Origin: Pseudonocardia sp. CNS-004
GTDB lineage: Bacteria; Actinomycetota; Actinomycetes; Mycobacteriales; Pseudonocardiaceae
Direction of reading: 5' to 3'
DNA length: 64,000 bases
Assembly (NCBI GenBank): GCA_001942185.1
Contig: MKJV01000090.1
Location: 62,001 to 126,000, forward strand
The position numbers were made by a program, and so were the translations under genes. This document shows positions 18,842 to 27,527 of the stretch, piece by piece (the stretch's first letter is position 1; each line of letters begins with the position of its first letter). The notes beneath the pieces are model-generated. The model was not told the origin of the DNA. It saw nothing but the letters and a program-made list of their open reading frames with translations, and did no database searches.

Positions 18842-20112
18842 CACGGATCGACCGGCGGGGGTTCCTCGGGCTGAGCGCCGCCGCGCTGCTCGCCGCCTCC
18901 GCCACCGCGTGCGGCTTCGGCGGTGCGAACACGGGGCTGCGCGTCGCGTGGTACGGCGGGGGCCCGGTGCACGAGGCGTTGGAGAAGGCGCTCGCGGCGT
19001 TCACGGGCGATCACCCGGACGCGCGGGTCGCCACCGAGAAGGCGCCGTTCGAGGACTACTGGGACAAGCTCGCGACGCAGGCCGCGGGCGGCCAGGCCCC
19101 GGACGTGTTCCGGATGTCGATGAGCTACTTCACCGAGTACGCGACCCGCGGCGCGCTGCTCGACCTGCGGGACGTCGCGGGCGGCATCCGGACCGATGAT
19201 CTCGACCCGACCGTCGCCGGGAGCGGCGCGGTCGACGACGGGCTCTACGGGATCGGGCAGAGCACCATCACGCACGCGGCGTTCGTCAACCGACCCCAGG
19301 TCGAGGCGCTCGGCCTGCAGGTCCCGCAGACGGGCTGGACGTGGGAGCAGTTCGCGCAGCTCGCGCGGTCGTTCGCCGCCGCGGCGGGCGACGGCCGGTT
19401 CGGCACCTCGGATGCGAGCGGCACGATGCAGACCTTCGACGTCTTCGCCCGCCAGCACGGCAGCGAGATGTTCACCGCGGACGGCGCGCTGGCCGTGGGC
19501 GCGGACGTGATCGAGGAGTGGTTCACGTTCTGGCACGGGCTGCGCCGCGACGGCGTTGCGCCGCCTGCGGACGTCACCGTCGAGTCGCGGACGTTCGAGA
19601 CCTCGACGCTGGTCGCCGGGCGCGCCCCCGTCCAGTTCGGCTGGGTGCAGCAGGTGAGCTTCTACCAGCCGCTGATGTCCGACCGCCTCGACGTCGTCGC
19701 CGTGCCGGCCGGCGCGGACGGCTCGCTGTCCGGGCAGTTCGTGAAGGCGCTCGACCTCTGGTGCGTGTCGTCGGAGACCGGTGACGCGGAACGCGCTGCC
19801 CAGGTGATCGACTTCCTGGTCAACGACGACCGTGCGATCGAGTCGATCGGGGTCACGCTGGGGATCCCGCCGTCGCAGCGCGCACGCTCGCTGCTCGGGG
19901 CGGACCCGGAGTCCGCCGCGGGCCGGGCGATCGCCCTCGTGGAGGCGGTCGCGCCGCAGGTGGGTCCCTCCCCCGCGCCGTGGCCGCAGGGCTACGGCGA
20001 GCTGCAGACGACGTTCCAGAGGCTTGGCGACGAGGTCGCCTTCGGCCAGTCCGACCCGGCCCGCGCGGCGGCGGCGTTCGTCGACGAGGCCGACCGCGTG
20101 CTGTCGGCATGA
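18838..20112 (+). CDS. ABC importer extracellular solute-binding lipoprotein, carbohydrate (CUT1) type
   Basis: The intact 424-residue protein begins MTRIDRRGFLGLSAAALLAA, with a twin-arginine-like RRGFLG and a lipobox (ASATAC). It is therefore probably a Tat-exported lipoprotein. The mature domain, with VAWYGGGPVHEALEKALAAF and PDVFRMSMSYFTEYATRGALLDL, matches family-1 sugar-binding proteins (UgpB/MalE-like). It would bind a sugar or sulfated saccharide outside the membrane. It overlaps the sulfatase stop and the first permease start, so the whole set is translationally coupled. Confidence 0.9.
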   Translation: MTRIDRRGFLGLSAAALLAASATACGFGGANTGLRVAWYGGGPVHEALEKALAAFTGDHPDARVATEKAPFEDYWDKLATQAAGGQAPDVFRMSMSYFTEYATRGALLDLRDVAGGIRTDDLDPTVAGSGAVDDGLYGIGQSTITHAAFVNRPQVEALGLQVPQTGWTWEQFAQLARSFAAAAGDGRFGTSDASGTMQTFDVFARQHGSEMFTADGALAVGADVIEEWFTFWHGLRRDGVAPPADVTVESRTFETSTLVAGRAPVQFGWVQQVSFYQPLMSDRLDVVAVPAGADGSLSGQFVKALDLWCVSSETGDAERAAQVIDFLVNDDRAIESIGVTLGIPPSQRARSLLGADPESAAGRAIALVEAVAPQVGPSPAPWPQGYGELQTTFQRLGDEVAFGQSDPARAAAAFVDEADRVLSA

Positions 20113-21019
20113 CAGCGGGGGTGGTCTCCCGGCTGCGCGCGAGCCTGCCCGCGTACGCCTTCCTCGCCCCGTGGATCGTCGGCATGCTCGGGATCACGCT
20201 CGGGCCGATGCTGATGTCGCTGTACTACTCGTTCACCGACTACGCGCTGCTCGGCGACCCGCGCTGGGTCGGATGGGACAACTACGCGCGGCTCGTGGAG
20301 GACGAGCGGTTCCTCGCATCGCTGCGCGTGACCTTCGCCTACGTGGCGCTGTCGGTGCCGCTCGAGTTGGTGTTCGCGCTGCTGGTCGCGGTGGTGCTGA
20401 ACCGGGGGCTGCGCGGGCTCGCGGCCTACCGCGCCGTCTACTACCTGCCCAGCCTGCTCGGCGGCAGCGTGGCGGTGGCGATCCTGTGGCGCCAGATCTT
20501 CGGCCGCGACGGCCTGGTCAACGAGGTGCTCGCGCTGGTCGGCATCGACGGCCCCGGGTGGGTGTCCACACCCGAGTACTCGCTGCTGACGCTCGTGGTG
20601 CTGCGCGTCTGGCAGTTCGGGGCGCCGATGGTGATCTTCCTGGCGGGTCTGCGCCAGATCCCGGACGACGTCTACGAGGCCGCCACGATCGACGGCGCGA
20701 ACGCACTGCAGCGATTCGTGCGGATCACGCTGCCGCTGCTGTCGCCGATCATCTTCTTCAACCTCGTGCTGCAGACGATCGGGGCGTTCCAGGCGTTCAC
20801 GCCCGCGTTCATCGTCTCGGGCGGCACCGGTGGGCCGTCCGACTCGACGCTGTTCTACACGCTCTACCTGTACCAACGCGCCTTCGGGAGCTTCGAGATG
20901 GGCTACGCGGCCGCACTCGCGTGGGTGCTGTTGCTGATCATCGGGGTCCTCACCGGCCTGAACTTCCTGTTCCGCCGGTACTGGGTGTTCTCCGAGGACG
21001 AACCGGGAGGCTGCGCTGA
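20109..21019 (+). CDS. ABC importer permease, MalF/UgpA type
   Basis: The ATG at 20109 overlaps the binding-protein stop. Six hydrophobic helices are visible (for example YAFLAPWIVGMLGITLG). The ABC-permease coupling motif reads YEAATIDGANALQRFVRITLP (EAA loop). The frame then runs through the next gene without a stop. The TGATG at 21017-21021 shows the intended stop, so one base appears lost in the last ~15 codons after RRYWVFSEDE. The repaired length, ~303 residues, is normal for the family. It forms a heterodimer with the next gene. No dedicated ATPase is encoded here, as in many actinobacterial CUT1 loci that share MsiK. Confidence 0.88.
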
Positions 21020-21909
21020 TGGCCGCGATCACGACGACCCGTACCGCACCGGCCACCCCCGCCGGGCCTGCTCCCGCGCCGCGCAGGCGGTCCCGGCGGC
21101 TGCTCGCGCACGCGGGCCTCGTCGCAGGCGCGCTCGTGATGCTCTACCCGGTGCTGTGGATGCTCGCCAGCTCCTTCAAGACGCAGTCGGAGATCTTCAC
21201 GTCCCCGTCGCTGGTGCCTGCGGCGCCCACGGTCGCCAACTACGCCGACGGCTGGGTCGGGGCGGGCCTGCCGTTCTGGGTGTACCTGCTGAACTCGCTG
21301 CTCGTGTGCAGCGGCGTGGTGATCGGCAACGTCGTGTCCTGCTCGCTCGCGGCGTACGCGTTCGCCCGGATGCGCTTCATCGGGCAGGGTGTCTTCTTCG
21401 CACTGATGCTCGCGACGATCATGCTGCCGCACCACGTGACCCTCATCGCCCAGTACGCGATCTTCCGCGACCTCGGCTGGATCGACACGTTCCTGCCGCT
21501 GGTGGTGCCGAAGTTCCTCGCCACGGACGCGTTCTTCGTGTTCCTGATGGTGCAGTTCATCCGCGGGCTGCCGCGCGAGCTGTACGAGGCGGCCCGCATC
21601 GACGGCTGCGGGCCCTTCCAGATCTACCTGCGCATCGTGATGCCGCTGCTGCGACCGGCACTGGTGACCACCGCGATCTTCTCCTTCATCTGGACCTACA
21701 ACGACTTCTTCAGCCAGCTCATCTACCTCTCCAGCCCGCAGAACCTGACGGTGCCGCTCGCGCTGCGGTCGTTCCTGGACGCCACGGGCGAGTCGGAATG
21801 GGGGCAGATGTTCGCGATGAGCGTGGTCACGCTCGTGCCGGTCGTCGTCGTCTTCGTGACGTTCCAGCGCAAGATCGTGGCCGGGATGGCGCACACGGGG
21901 CTCAAGTGA
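21019..21909 (+). CDS. ABC importer permease, MalG/UgpE type
   Basis: The intact 296-residue protein has an N-terminal cytoplasmic tail rich in A, P and R, then six membrane segments. The EAA loop reads YEAARIDGCGPFQIYLRIVMP. Its start overlaps the presumed stop of the MalF-like partner (TGATG). It is the second half of the sugar-type importer, and the LacI gene begins 22 bases downstream. Confidence 0.92.
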   Translation: MAAITTTRTAPATPAGPAPAPRRRSRRLLAHAGLVAGALVMLYPVLWMLASSFKTQSEIFTSPSLVPAAPTVANYADGWVGAGLPFWVYLLNSLLVCSGVVIGNVVSCSLAAYAFARMRFIGQGVFFALMLATIMLPHHVTLIAQYAIFRDLGWIDTFLPLVVPKFLATDAFFVFLMVQFIRGLPRELYEAARIDGCGPFQIYLRIVMPLLRPALVTTAIFSFIWTYNDFFSQLIYLSSPQNLTVPLALRSFLDATGESEWGQMFAMSVVTLVPVVVVFVTFQRKIVAGMAHTGLK

Positions 21910-21931
21910 ACCGCGCCTCTATCCTGAGCGG

Positions 21932-22999
21932 ATGAGGCCGCGGCTGCAGGACGTCGCCGACCGCGCAGGCGTCTCGATGAAGACGGTCTCCAACGTCATC
22001 AACGGGTACGTGCACGTCTCGGAGGCGATGCGGGAGAAGGTCCTCGCCGCGATCGAGGAGGTGGGCTACCGGCCCAACCTGTCGGCGCGCAACCTCGCCC
22101 GCGGCCGGGCCGGGATGATCGCCCTCGTCGTGCCGCAGCTGGACATGCCCTACTTCGCGTCGCTGTCGATGCACGTGCTGGAGGCGGCCGAGGAGCAGGG
22201 CTGGGTCGTGCTGATCCAGCAGACCCGCGGTGACGCCGAGAAGGAGCGTGCCGTCCTGTCGGGCCGCTTCGCACAGCGCGTCGACGGGCTCGTGCTCAGC
22301 CCGGAGCTCGTGACGGCGCAGGAGATCGGGCAGCGCAGCGACCGCACACCGCTCGTGCTGCTCGGCGAGCGCGCCACCGGGGGCGCGGCCGACCACATCG
22401 TCGTCGACAACGTGGCGGCCGGGAAGCTCGCGGTGTCGCACCTGCTCGACCTCGGCCGCCGTCGCGTCGCGATGATCGGCGCCGAGAGCGAGGGGACGGC
22501 GAACCGGCGTTTCGACGGCTACACCGCGGCGCTGGCGGAGCGGGGTCTCGAGCCGGATCCCCGCCTCGTCGAGCCCGTTCCCCGCAACCTCGGCGAGGCG
22601 GGGGAGGCCGCCATGAACGCCCTGCTGGCGCGTGCGGCGCCGCGCCCCGACGCCGTCTTCTGCATCACCGACTGGGTGGCGCTGGGCGTCATCCGCTCGC
22701 TGCACCTGCACGGGCTGCGGGTCCCCGACGACGTCGCCGTGGTCGGCTTCGACGACATCCCCTACGGCACCGCGTCCACACCCACCCTGACCTCGATCTC
22801 CCCCGACCGGGCGGCGGTGGCGCGGGCCGCGGTGGCGTCCCTGGCCGCGCAGCAGGACGGCGAGCACGAGCCCCGGGAGATCCCGGTCGGCTTCGAGCTG
22901 GTCGTGCGGGAGAGCACCGCGGGCATGACGGGCGCCGCGTTCGTCGGGCCCGCCGCACTCGACGACGCCACGCTCCCCTTCGGCCGCACGACCCGCTGA
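21932..22999 (+). CDS. LacI-family transcriptional regulator
   Basis: The intact 355-residue protein begins RLQDVADRAGVSMKTVSNVIN, the LacI helix-turn-helix and hinge (YRPNLSARNLARGR). A periplasmic-binding-like effector domain follows from about residue 60, and DDVAVVGFDDIPYG is the conserved late motif. It is the last gene of the sulfatase/ABC operon and is the likely reader of the perfect palindrome at 17250-17265. In the simplest model it represses the operon until the imported sugar or its desulfated product binds. Confidence 0.93.
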   Translation: MRPRLQDVADRAGVSMKTVSNVINGYVHVSEAMREKVLAAIEEVGYRPNLSARNLARGRAGMIALVVPQLDMPYFASLSMHVLEAAEEQGWVVLIQQTRGDAEKERAVLSGRFAQRVDGLVLSPELVTAQEIGQRSDRTPLVLLGERATGGAADHIVVDNVAAGKLAVSHLLDLGRRRVAMIGAESEGTANRRFDGYTAALAERGLEPDPRLVEPVPRNLGEAGEAAMNALLARAAPRPDAVFCITDWVALGVIRSLHLHGLRVPDDVAVVGFDDIPYGTASTPTLTSISPDRAAVARAAVASLAAQQDGEHEPREIPVGFELVVRESTAGMTGAAFVGPAALDDATLPFGRTTR

Positions 23000-23002
23000 C
23001 GG

Positions 23003-24558
23003 TCAGCGGACCGGCGCGCCCGGACCGAGCGGGATGCCCAGCGCCCACCACGCGAGGAAGAGCAGCGTCCAGACCACGGTCATCGCGACGGCGAGCGGCA
23101 GCGTGTAGGACGCGAGCGTGCCGATCCCGGCGTCCTTGCGGTAGCGCTGCAGGAAGCCGAGCGCCATCAGGAAGTACGGGCTCATCGGCGTGATCGCCGT
23201 GGAGCCGGAGTCGGCGATGCGGAACAGCGCCTGCGTGGTCTCGGCGGGCACGTCCACGAGCATCAGCATCGGCACGAGCACCGGTGCCGCGATCGACCAC
23301 ATCGCCGAGCCGCTGGTCACCATGATGTTCACCAGGGTGAGCAGGGCGAGCACGAGCAGGAACACCACGACGATCGGGGTGCCGGTGGTCTGCAGCGCCT
23401 CGGCGGCGACGACGGCGAGCACGTCGCCGACGTGCGTCCAGTCGAAGTAGGCGAGGAACTGCGCGATCGCGAAGAACAGCACCAGCACGGGCGCATCTGC
23501 TTGAGGCCCTCGACCATCAGCCTCGGCACGTCGCCGGGCTTCGCGATCGTGCCCACCCGGGTGCCGTACACGATGCCCACCAGCCCGAACAGGAACGCGA
23601 CCAGCGCGGCGACGCCGTCGAGCAGCGGCGACTCGACGATGCTCCCGCCCTCGCCGCGCAGCGGCGACGACGCCGGCACCACCACGGCCACGAGCACGAC
23701 CAGGGCCGCCACGAGGGCGACGACGGCCCGGCGCAGCGCCGACCGCTCCCGCGGCGACAGCTGCAGTTCGGCGACGTCGTCGTCGGGGGCGTCCGGGTCG
23801 GCGTCCAGGTCCGGCCGCTTGCTCAGCACGAACCGGGTGACGGCCGTGATCACCAGGGCCAGCACCACCGAGGAGGCGATGTTGAAGAACCAGTTGCTGA
23901 TCGGCGATACGTACGCCTGCGGGTCGACGATCCGGGCCGCCGCGGTGGTGATCCCGGCGAAGATCGCGTCGTTCGGGGTGGGGATCGGGCTCGCGTCGTA
24001 GCCGGAGGCGATGGCCGTGTACGCGACGACGATCCCGAGGATCGGCGAGCGGCCCACCGCGCGGAAGGCGAGGCCGCCCAGCGGGACCAGGATGATGTAG
24101 GCGGCGGCCGAGGCGACGTGCGCCACCGTGCCGGCGAAGGCCACGGCGAACACGACGAACGATGCGGGCACGCGCGAGACGCCCACCCGCATCACGGCGG
24201 CGAGGAACCCGGTGCGCTCGGCGACCGCCACCCCCATGATCACCACGACGATCGTCGCCATCGGCGGGAACGTCGCGAAATTGTCGATCATCGTGGAGAC
24301 GGCCATCGCGAGGCCGTCTCCCGACAGGAGGTTCCGCACGGTCACGGTCTCGCCGTCGCTCGGCGACACCACCGACACCCCGGCGGCGGACAACCCGGCG
24401 CTGACGACGCCGAGGATCGCCGCGAGCACCCAGAACAGCCAGAACGGGTGTGGCAGCGCGTTCCCCACCCGCTCCACCACGGCCATGGCGCGCACGATGC
24501 GCGGCAGCTCCTCCGGGGCCGGGGTGCTCCTCGTCGTCATTTCGGAACGGCGCGTCAT
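23003..24558 (-). CDS. AbgT-family transporter (one frame slip)
   Basis: The ATG at 24558 overlaps the esterase stop (ATGA). The protein is a polytopic membrane protein; PHPFWLFWVLAAILGVVSAGLS is the first helix region and AYTAIASGYDASPIPTPNDAIFAG is characteristic of AbgT proteins. The C-terminal block contains SGSAMWSIAAPVLVPML and RIADSGSTAITPMSPYFLMAL, another family signature. A 1-base slip near 23490 divides the ORF. Restored length is ~518 residues, as in AbgT/MtrF. The family moves p-aminobenzoyl-glutamate or exports sulfonamides. The substrate here is unknown. Confidence 0.88.
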
Positions 24559-25522
24559 GACGTCTCCTCCACGGGAAGCCGGTGGTGGCGCAGGAACTCC
24601 CACAGCACCTCGTGCGCCTCGATGGTCTGGGTGGTCTGGCCGCCGCCGGAGTAGCTGTCGGCGCCGGGCCAGGTGTGCCCGCCGCCGTCGACGGCGACGT
24701 GGCGGACCTCGGCCCCGCGCGCGCAACCGGTCCAGCGGCCGACGGTGATGTCGGGCTCGATCCGTTCGGAGTGCGGCCCGGCGTGGCAGCCGTCGCGCTC
24801 CGCCCACGCCGCGGCCCAGTCGGCGATGGCGGGCAGGCCGCGGTCGGCGTCGCCGGTGTACGGGATGGTCGCGTCCGCCGTGCCGTGGAACTCGATCACC
24901 GGAACGGCCCGCGGCGGCGCGCACGGCGGTTCACCGGTGCCGTAGAACGCACCCGCCACCGGTGCGATCGCGGCGATCCGGTCGGCCGCCCGGCAGGCCA
25001 GGACGGCGGTGAAGCCTGCCCCGTTCGACTTGCCCGTCGCGTAGACGCGGCGCTCGTCGACGCACAGGCCCGCCCCCAGGTGGTCGAGCAGGTCGTGGGT
25101 GAAGGCGACGTCGTCCACACCGGGCGCGGAGTACGGAGCGCCCTGCCAGGCCTGCCGGTCACCGTCGCCCTGGCCGACCACGCCGTTCGGGTAGACGAGG
25201 ATCGCGGGCAGCGTGGAGAGCTTCGAGAACTCCTCGGTGCCGGCCCGGTGTTGCCCCGGCCGTGGAAGACGAGGACGAGCGGCCACGGACGTGCGGCGTC
25301 GTAGCCGTCGGGCACGTGCAGCTGGAAGGTGCGGTCACGGCCGCCGCCGACGATCGTGTGCAGCTCGCTCGTGCCGGGCTGCTGGGGTGCGGCCTTCCCA
25401 CAGCCACTCGAGCGGCGTTCGGGTTCGTCCTGGGCGGAGGCGGGTGCTGTGCCCCAGAGCGTGGTGAACAGTGCCGTCGCGGCCAGTGCGGTCGCGACGA
25501 CGACGCGGGTGGTGCCGGTCAT
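24555..25522 (-). CDS. Secreted esterase of the polyhydroxybutyrate depolymerase/feruloyl esterase (LpqC) type (one frame slip)
   Basis: The start at 25522 is followed by a Sec signal peptide ending ASA-QDEPERR. The catalytic fold begins RTFQLHVPDGYDAARPWPLVLV with the oxyanion motif FHGRGN. After a slip near 25250 it continues with the nucleophile elbow ATGKSNGAGF (Ser in GxSxG), VIEFHGTADATIPY for the acid and GGHTWPG for the His. These match family-1 carbohydrate esterase/PHB depolymerase proteins. Repaired length is ~322 residues. It probably acts outside the cell on an ester substrate whose product enters through the AbgT transporter, with which it is translationally coupled. Confidence 0.85.
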
Positions 25523-25621
25523 GGTGTCCCTTCGGTCGGCGTCCTCGACGGCCGGTGGAGCGCTGCATCAGGGCGCGGTCGATCGGCGGCGGCACCTCGG
25601 GGTGCCGTCGTGATGCGGGTC

Positions 25622-25650
25622 GTGTGCGGTTGTGCAGGTGTGCGGTTGTG
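25622..25650. repeat. Short direct repeat in the esterase upstream region
   Basis: GTGTGCGGTTGTG occurs at 25622-25634 and again at 25638-25650, separated by three bases. It lies in the 139-base gap between the creatininase homologue and the esterase, where a promoter could sit. A regulatory role is only a possibility. Confidence 0.35.
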
Positions 25651-25661
25651 GGGAGTTCGGG

Positions 25662-26423
25662 TCAGGCCTCGAGCCACTCCGTGACGAAGTCGGCGATGCG
25701 CGCGACGATCGCGTCGACGAGTGCCTCCCCGTCCTCGGGCGTGGCGCGGCGCGGGTCGCCGAGCACGCCGTTCGCGGACAGGCGGTCGTATCGGACGGTG
25801 AGTTTCGGCCCGCCGGAACGGCGGGACACGGCGCCGAGCGCGTCGAGCTCGGCGAGGCGGGTGGTGCCGGCCGTGAGGCGCTCGCGGTCCACCAGGTGCG
25901 GGGCCACCGCGAGCATCTGCGCCGTCTCGGCCTCGCCGCTGTGCCCGTGCACCTGCGCGACGCCCATCCCGGCGATGACGTCGGCCGCGAGCGCGGTGAG
26001 CGGCGTCCAGGCGAACTGCAGGTCGGGGTGGGTGGTGAGCAGGTCCTGCGCCACCGTCGTGAGCGCGGCGCCGTTGCCGCCGTGGCCCGTGATCACCAGG
26101 ATCTTGCGCCAGCCGTGCCGGTGCAGGCTGTCGGCGTACTCGCGCACCACCGCGGCGAACGTGGTGGTGGTGAGCGTGACGGTGCCGGCGAACGCCATGT
26201 GGTGCGGGGACACCCCGACGGGCACGGACGGGCCGATCACCGCGGGCCCGGCCAGCGCGTCGGCCACCCGCTCCGCGACCCGCTCGGCCCGGATGGTGTC
26301 GGTGGCGAGCGGCAGGCCGGGGCCGTGCTGCTCGAACGCGCCCGCCGGGACGAGCACCACCGGGCCGGCGGCCACCGCGGCCGCGGCCTGCGCGGTGGTC
26401 ATCTCCCCGAGTCGGCGGGTCAC
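25662..26423 (-). CDS. Creatininase (creatinine amidohydrolase)-family protein
   Basis: The intact 253-residue protein shows the metal-binding pattern of the creatininase family. AGAFEQHGPGLPLATDT supplies Glu, His and Asp ligands, VITGHGGNG supplies the central His, and HGHSGEAETAQML carries the late Glu. Members cleave cyclic amides, including creatinine, formamides and intermediates of mycofactocin or riboflavin-type pathways. Its start overlaps the regulator stop (ATGA at 26423-26420). Family membership is firm; the substrate is not determined. Confidence 0.88.
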   Translation of the reverse strand: MTRRLGEMTTAQAAAAVAAGPVVLVPAGAFEQHGPGLPLATDTIRAERVAERVADALAGPAVIGPSVPVGVSPHHMAFAGTVTLTTTTFAAVVREYADSLHRHGWRKILVITGHGGNGAALTTVAQDLLTTHPDLQFAWTPLTALAADVIAGMGVAQVHGHSGEAETAQMLAVAPHLVDRERLTAGTTRLAELDALGAVSRRSGGPKLTVRYDRLSANGVLGDPRRATPEDGEALVDAIVARIADFVTEWLEA

Positions 26424-27085
26424 GGGCGCACCGCCGCCCGGATGGAGTGCAGGTGCTCCTCGGTGAGGTCGCGGGCGAGGCCGGCGTCGCCCGCGCGCAC
26501 CGCCTCGAGGATGCGCACGTGCTCGGCGTGGTCGCGCTCGCGGTCGTCGTAGCGGTGCCGGATCTCGATCTGCTCCCGCACGCGCACGGAAAGCAGCGCC
26601 TCCACGGTCTCGCGCAACAGCGCGTTGCCGGTGGTGGCGGCCAGCGCCACGTGGAAGTGGATCGCCGGGCGCAGGTCGCCGCGGGGCGGGTGCAGTGCGT
26701 TGGTGACGCTGTCCTCGAGCTGGCGCAGCCCGGCGGCGTCGCGGGTGTGGGCCGCCTCGGCGGCGATGGAGGGCTCGAGGACGAGCCGGGCCTCGACCAG
26801 CTCCAGCACGGCCTGCGGGGAGGTGCCGGGGCGGTGCGGGTTGGCCAGCAGCCGCCGGTCGACGCCGGGGCCGACGTAGGTGCCCGAGCCGTGCCGGAAC
26901 TCCACGGCACCGGTGGCCTCGAGGCGGCGCAGCGCCTCGCGGACCGTGGGCGTCGTGACCTCGAACCGGCGCGCGAGGTCGCGCGAGGATGCCAGCTGGT
27001 CGCCGGGCGCCAGGTTCTCGGTGCGGATGATGTCCACGATCTCGTCGGCCAGGCGTTCCGACAGCGTCTCACCTCGGGTCACCAA
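26420..27085 (-). CDS. FadR/GntR-family transcriptional regulator
   Basis: The protein starts SERLADEIVDIIRTENLAPGDQL, then SSRDLARRFEVTTPTVREALRRLEATG, the GntR winged helix, and an all-helical FCD ligand domain of ~150 residues. The start is TTG at 27085 or GTG at 27082. No Shine-Dalgarno sequence is visible, so a leaderless message is plausible. Both starts lie inside a 33-base palindromic operator, which argues for tight autorepression. It heads the operon with creatininase homologue, esterase and AbgT transporter, which it probably represses until a carboxylate ligand binds. Confidence 0.88.
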   Translation of the reverse strand: MVTRGETLSERLADEIVDIIRTENLAPGDQLASSRDLARRFEVTTPTVREALRRLEATGAVEFRHGSGTYVGPGVDRRLLANPHRPGTSPQAVLELVEARLVLEPSIAAEAAHTRDAAGLRQLEDSVTNALHPPRGDLRPAIHFHVALAATTGNALLRETVEALLSVRVREQIEIRHRYDDRERDHAEHVRILEAVRAGDAGLARDLTEEHLHSIRAAVRP

Positions 27086-27108
27086 GTGACTAAATCACTT
27101 GATGACCC
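27076..27108. promoter_or_regulatory. 33-bp extended palindrome (FadR/GntR operator)
   Basis: The outer arms GGGTCA/TGACCC and inner arms CAAGTGA/TCACTTG are arranged symmetrically around CTAAA, with one unpaired base on each side between outer and inner arms. The site occupies most of the 46-base gap between the ALDH remnant stop and the regulator start, and overlaps the start codon. Such extended dyads are typical of GntR-family autoregulation. Confidence 0.75.
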
Positions 27109-27131
27109 AGGCGGTCAACCTCCGGGCGGAC

Positions 27132-27527
27132 TCAGTCGTCGGTCGCGATGAAGACGTTCTTGGTCTCGGTGAACGCGCCCACCGCGTCCGGCCCGAGCTC
27201 GCGGCCCAGCCCCGACTGCTTGAAGCCGCCGAACGGGGTCCAGTACCGCACCGAGGAGTGCGAGTTCACCGAGAGGTTGCCGCTCTCCCACGCCCGGCAG
27301 ACCCGCAGCGCCCGGCCGATGTCGCGGGTCCACAGCGACCCGGACAGCCCGTACTCGGTGTCGTTCGCGAGCGCCACCGCGTCGGCCTCGTCCTCGAACG
27401 GCATCACGGCGATGACCAGCCCGAACATCTCCTCCCGCCACTGCCGCGCCTCGCGCGCGACCGGCGCGAGCACCGTGGGCGGGAACCAGAAGCCGGGCCC
27501 GTCCGGTGCGGCACCGTGCCGGCTCAC
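27132..27527 (-). pseudogene. Truncated aldehyde dehydrogenase (C-terminal ~131 residues only)
   Basis: The reading frame begins with a GTG overlapping the stop of the betaine transporter (GTGA at 27527-27524). It goes straight into GFWFPPTVLAPVAREARQWR, EEMFGLVIAVMPF and GGFKQSGLGRELGP, the last quarter of a betaine-aldehyde-dehydrogenase-type enzyme. The NAD-binding domain and the catalytic Glu and Cys are absent. A functional BetB/GbsA would be about 490 residues. The sequence is otherwise intact, with no stops, so the deletion is recent or the region was collapsed in assembly. In context it would have supported choline-to-betaine oxidation. Confidence 0.8.
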
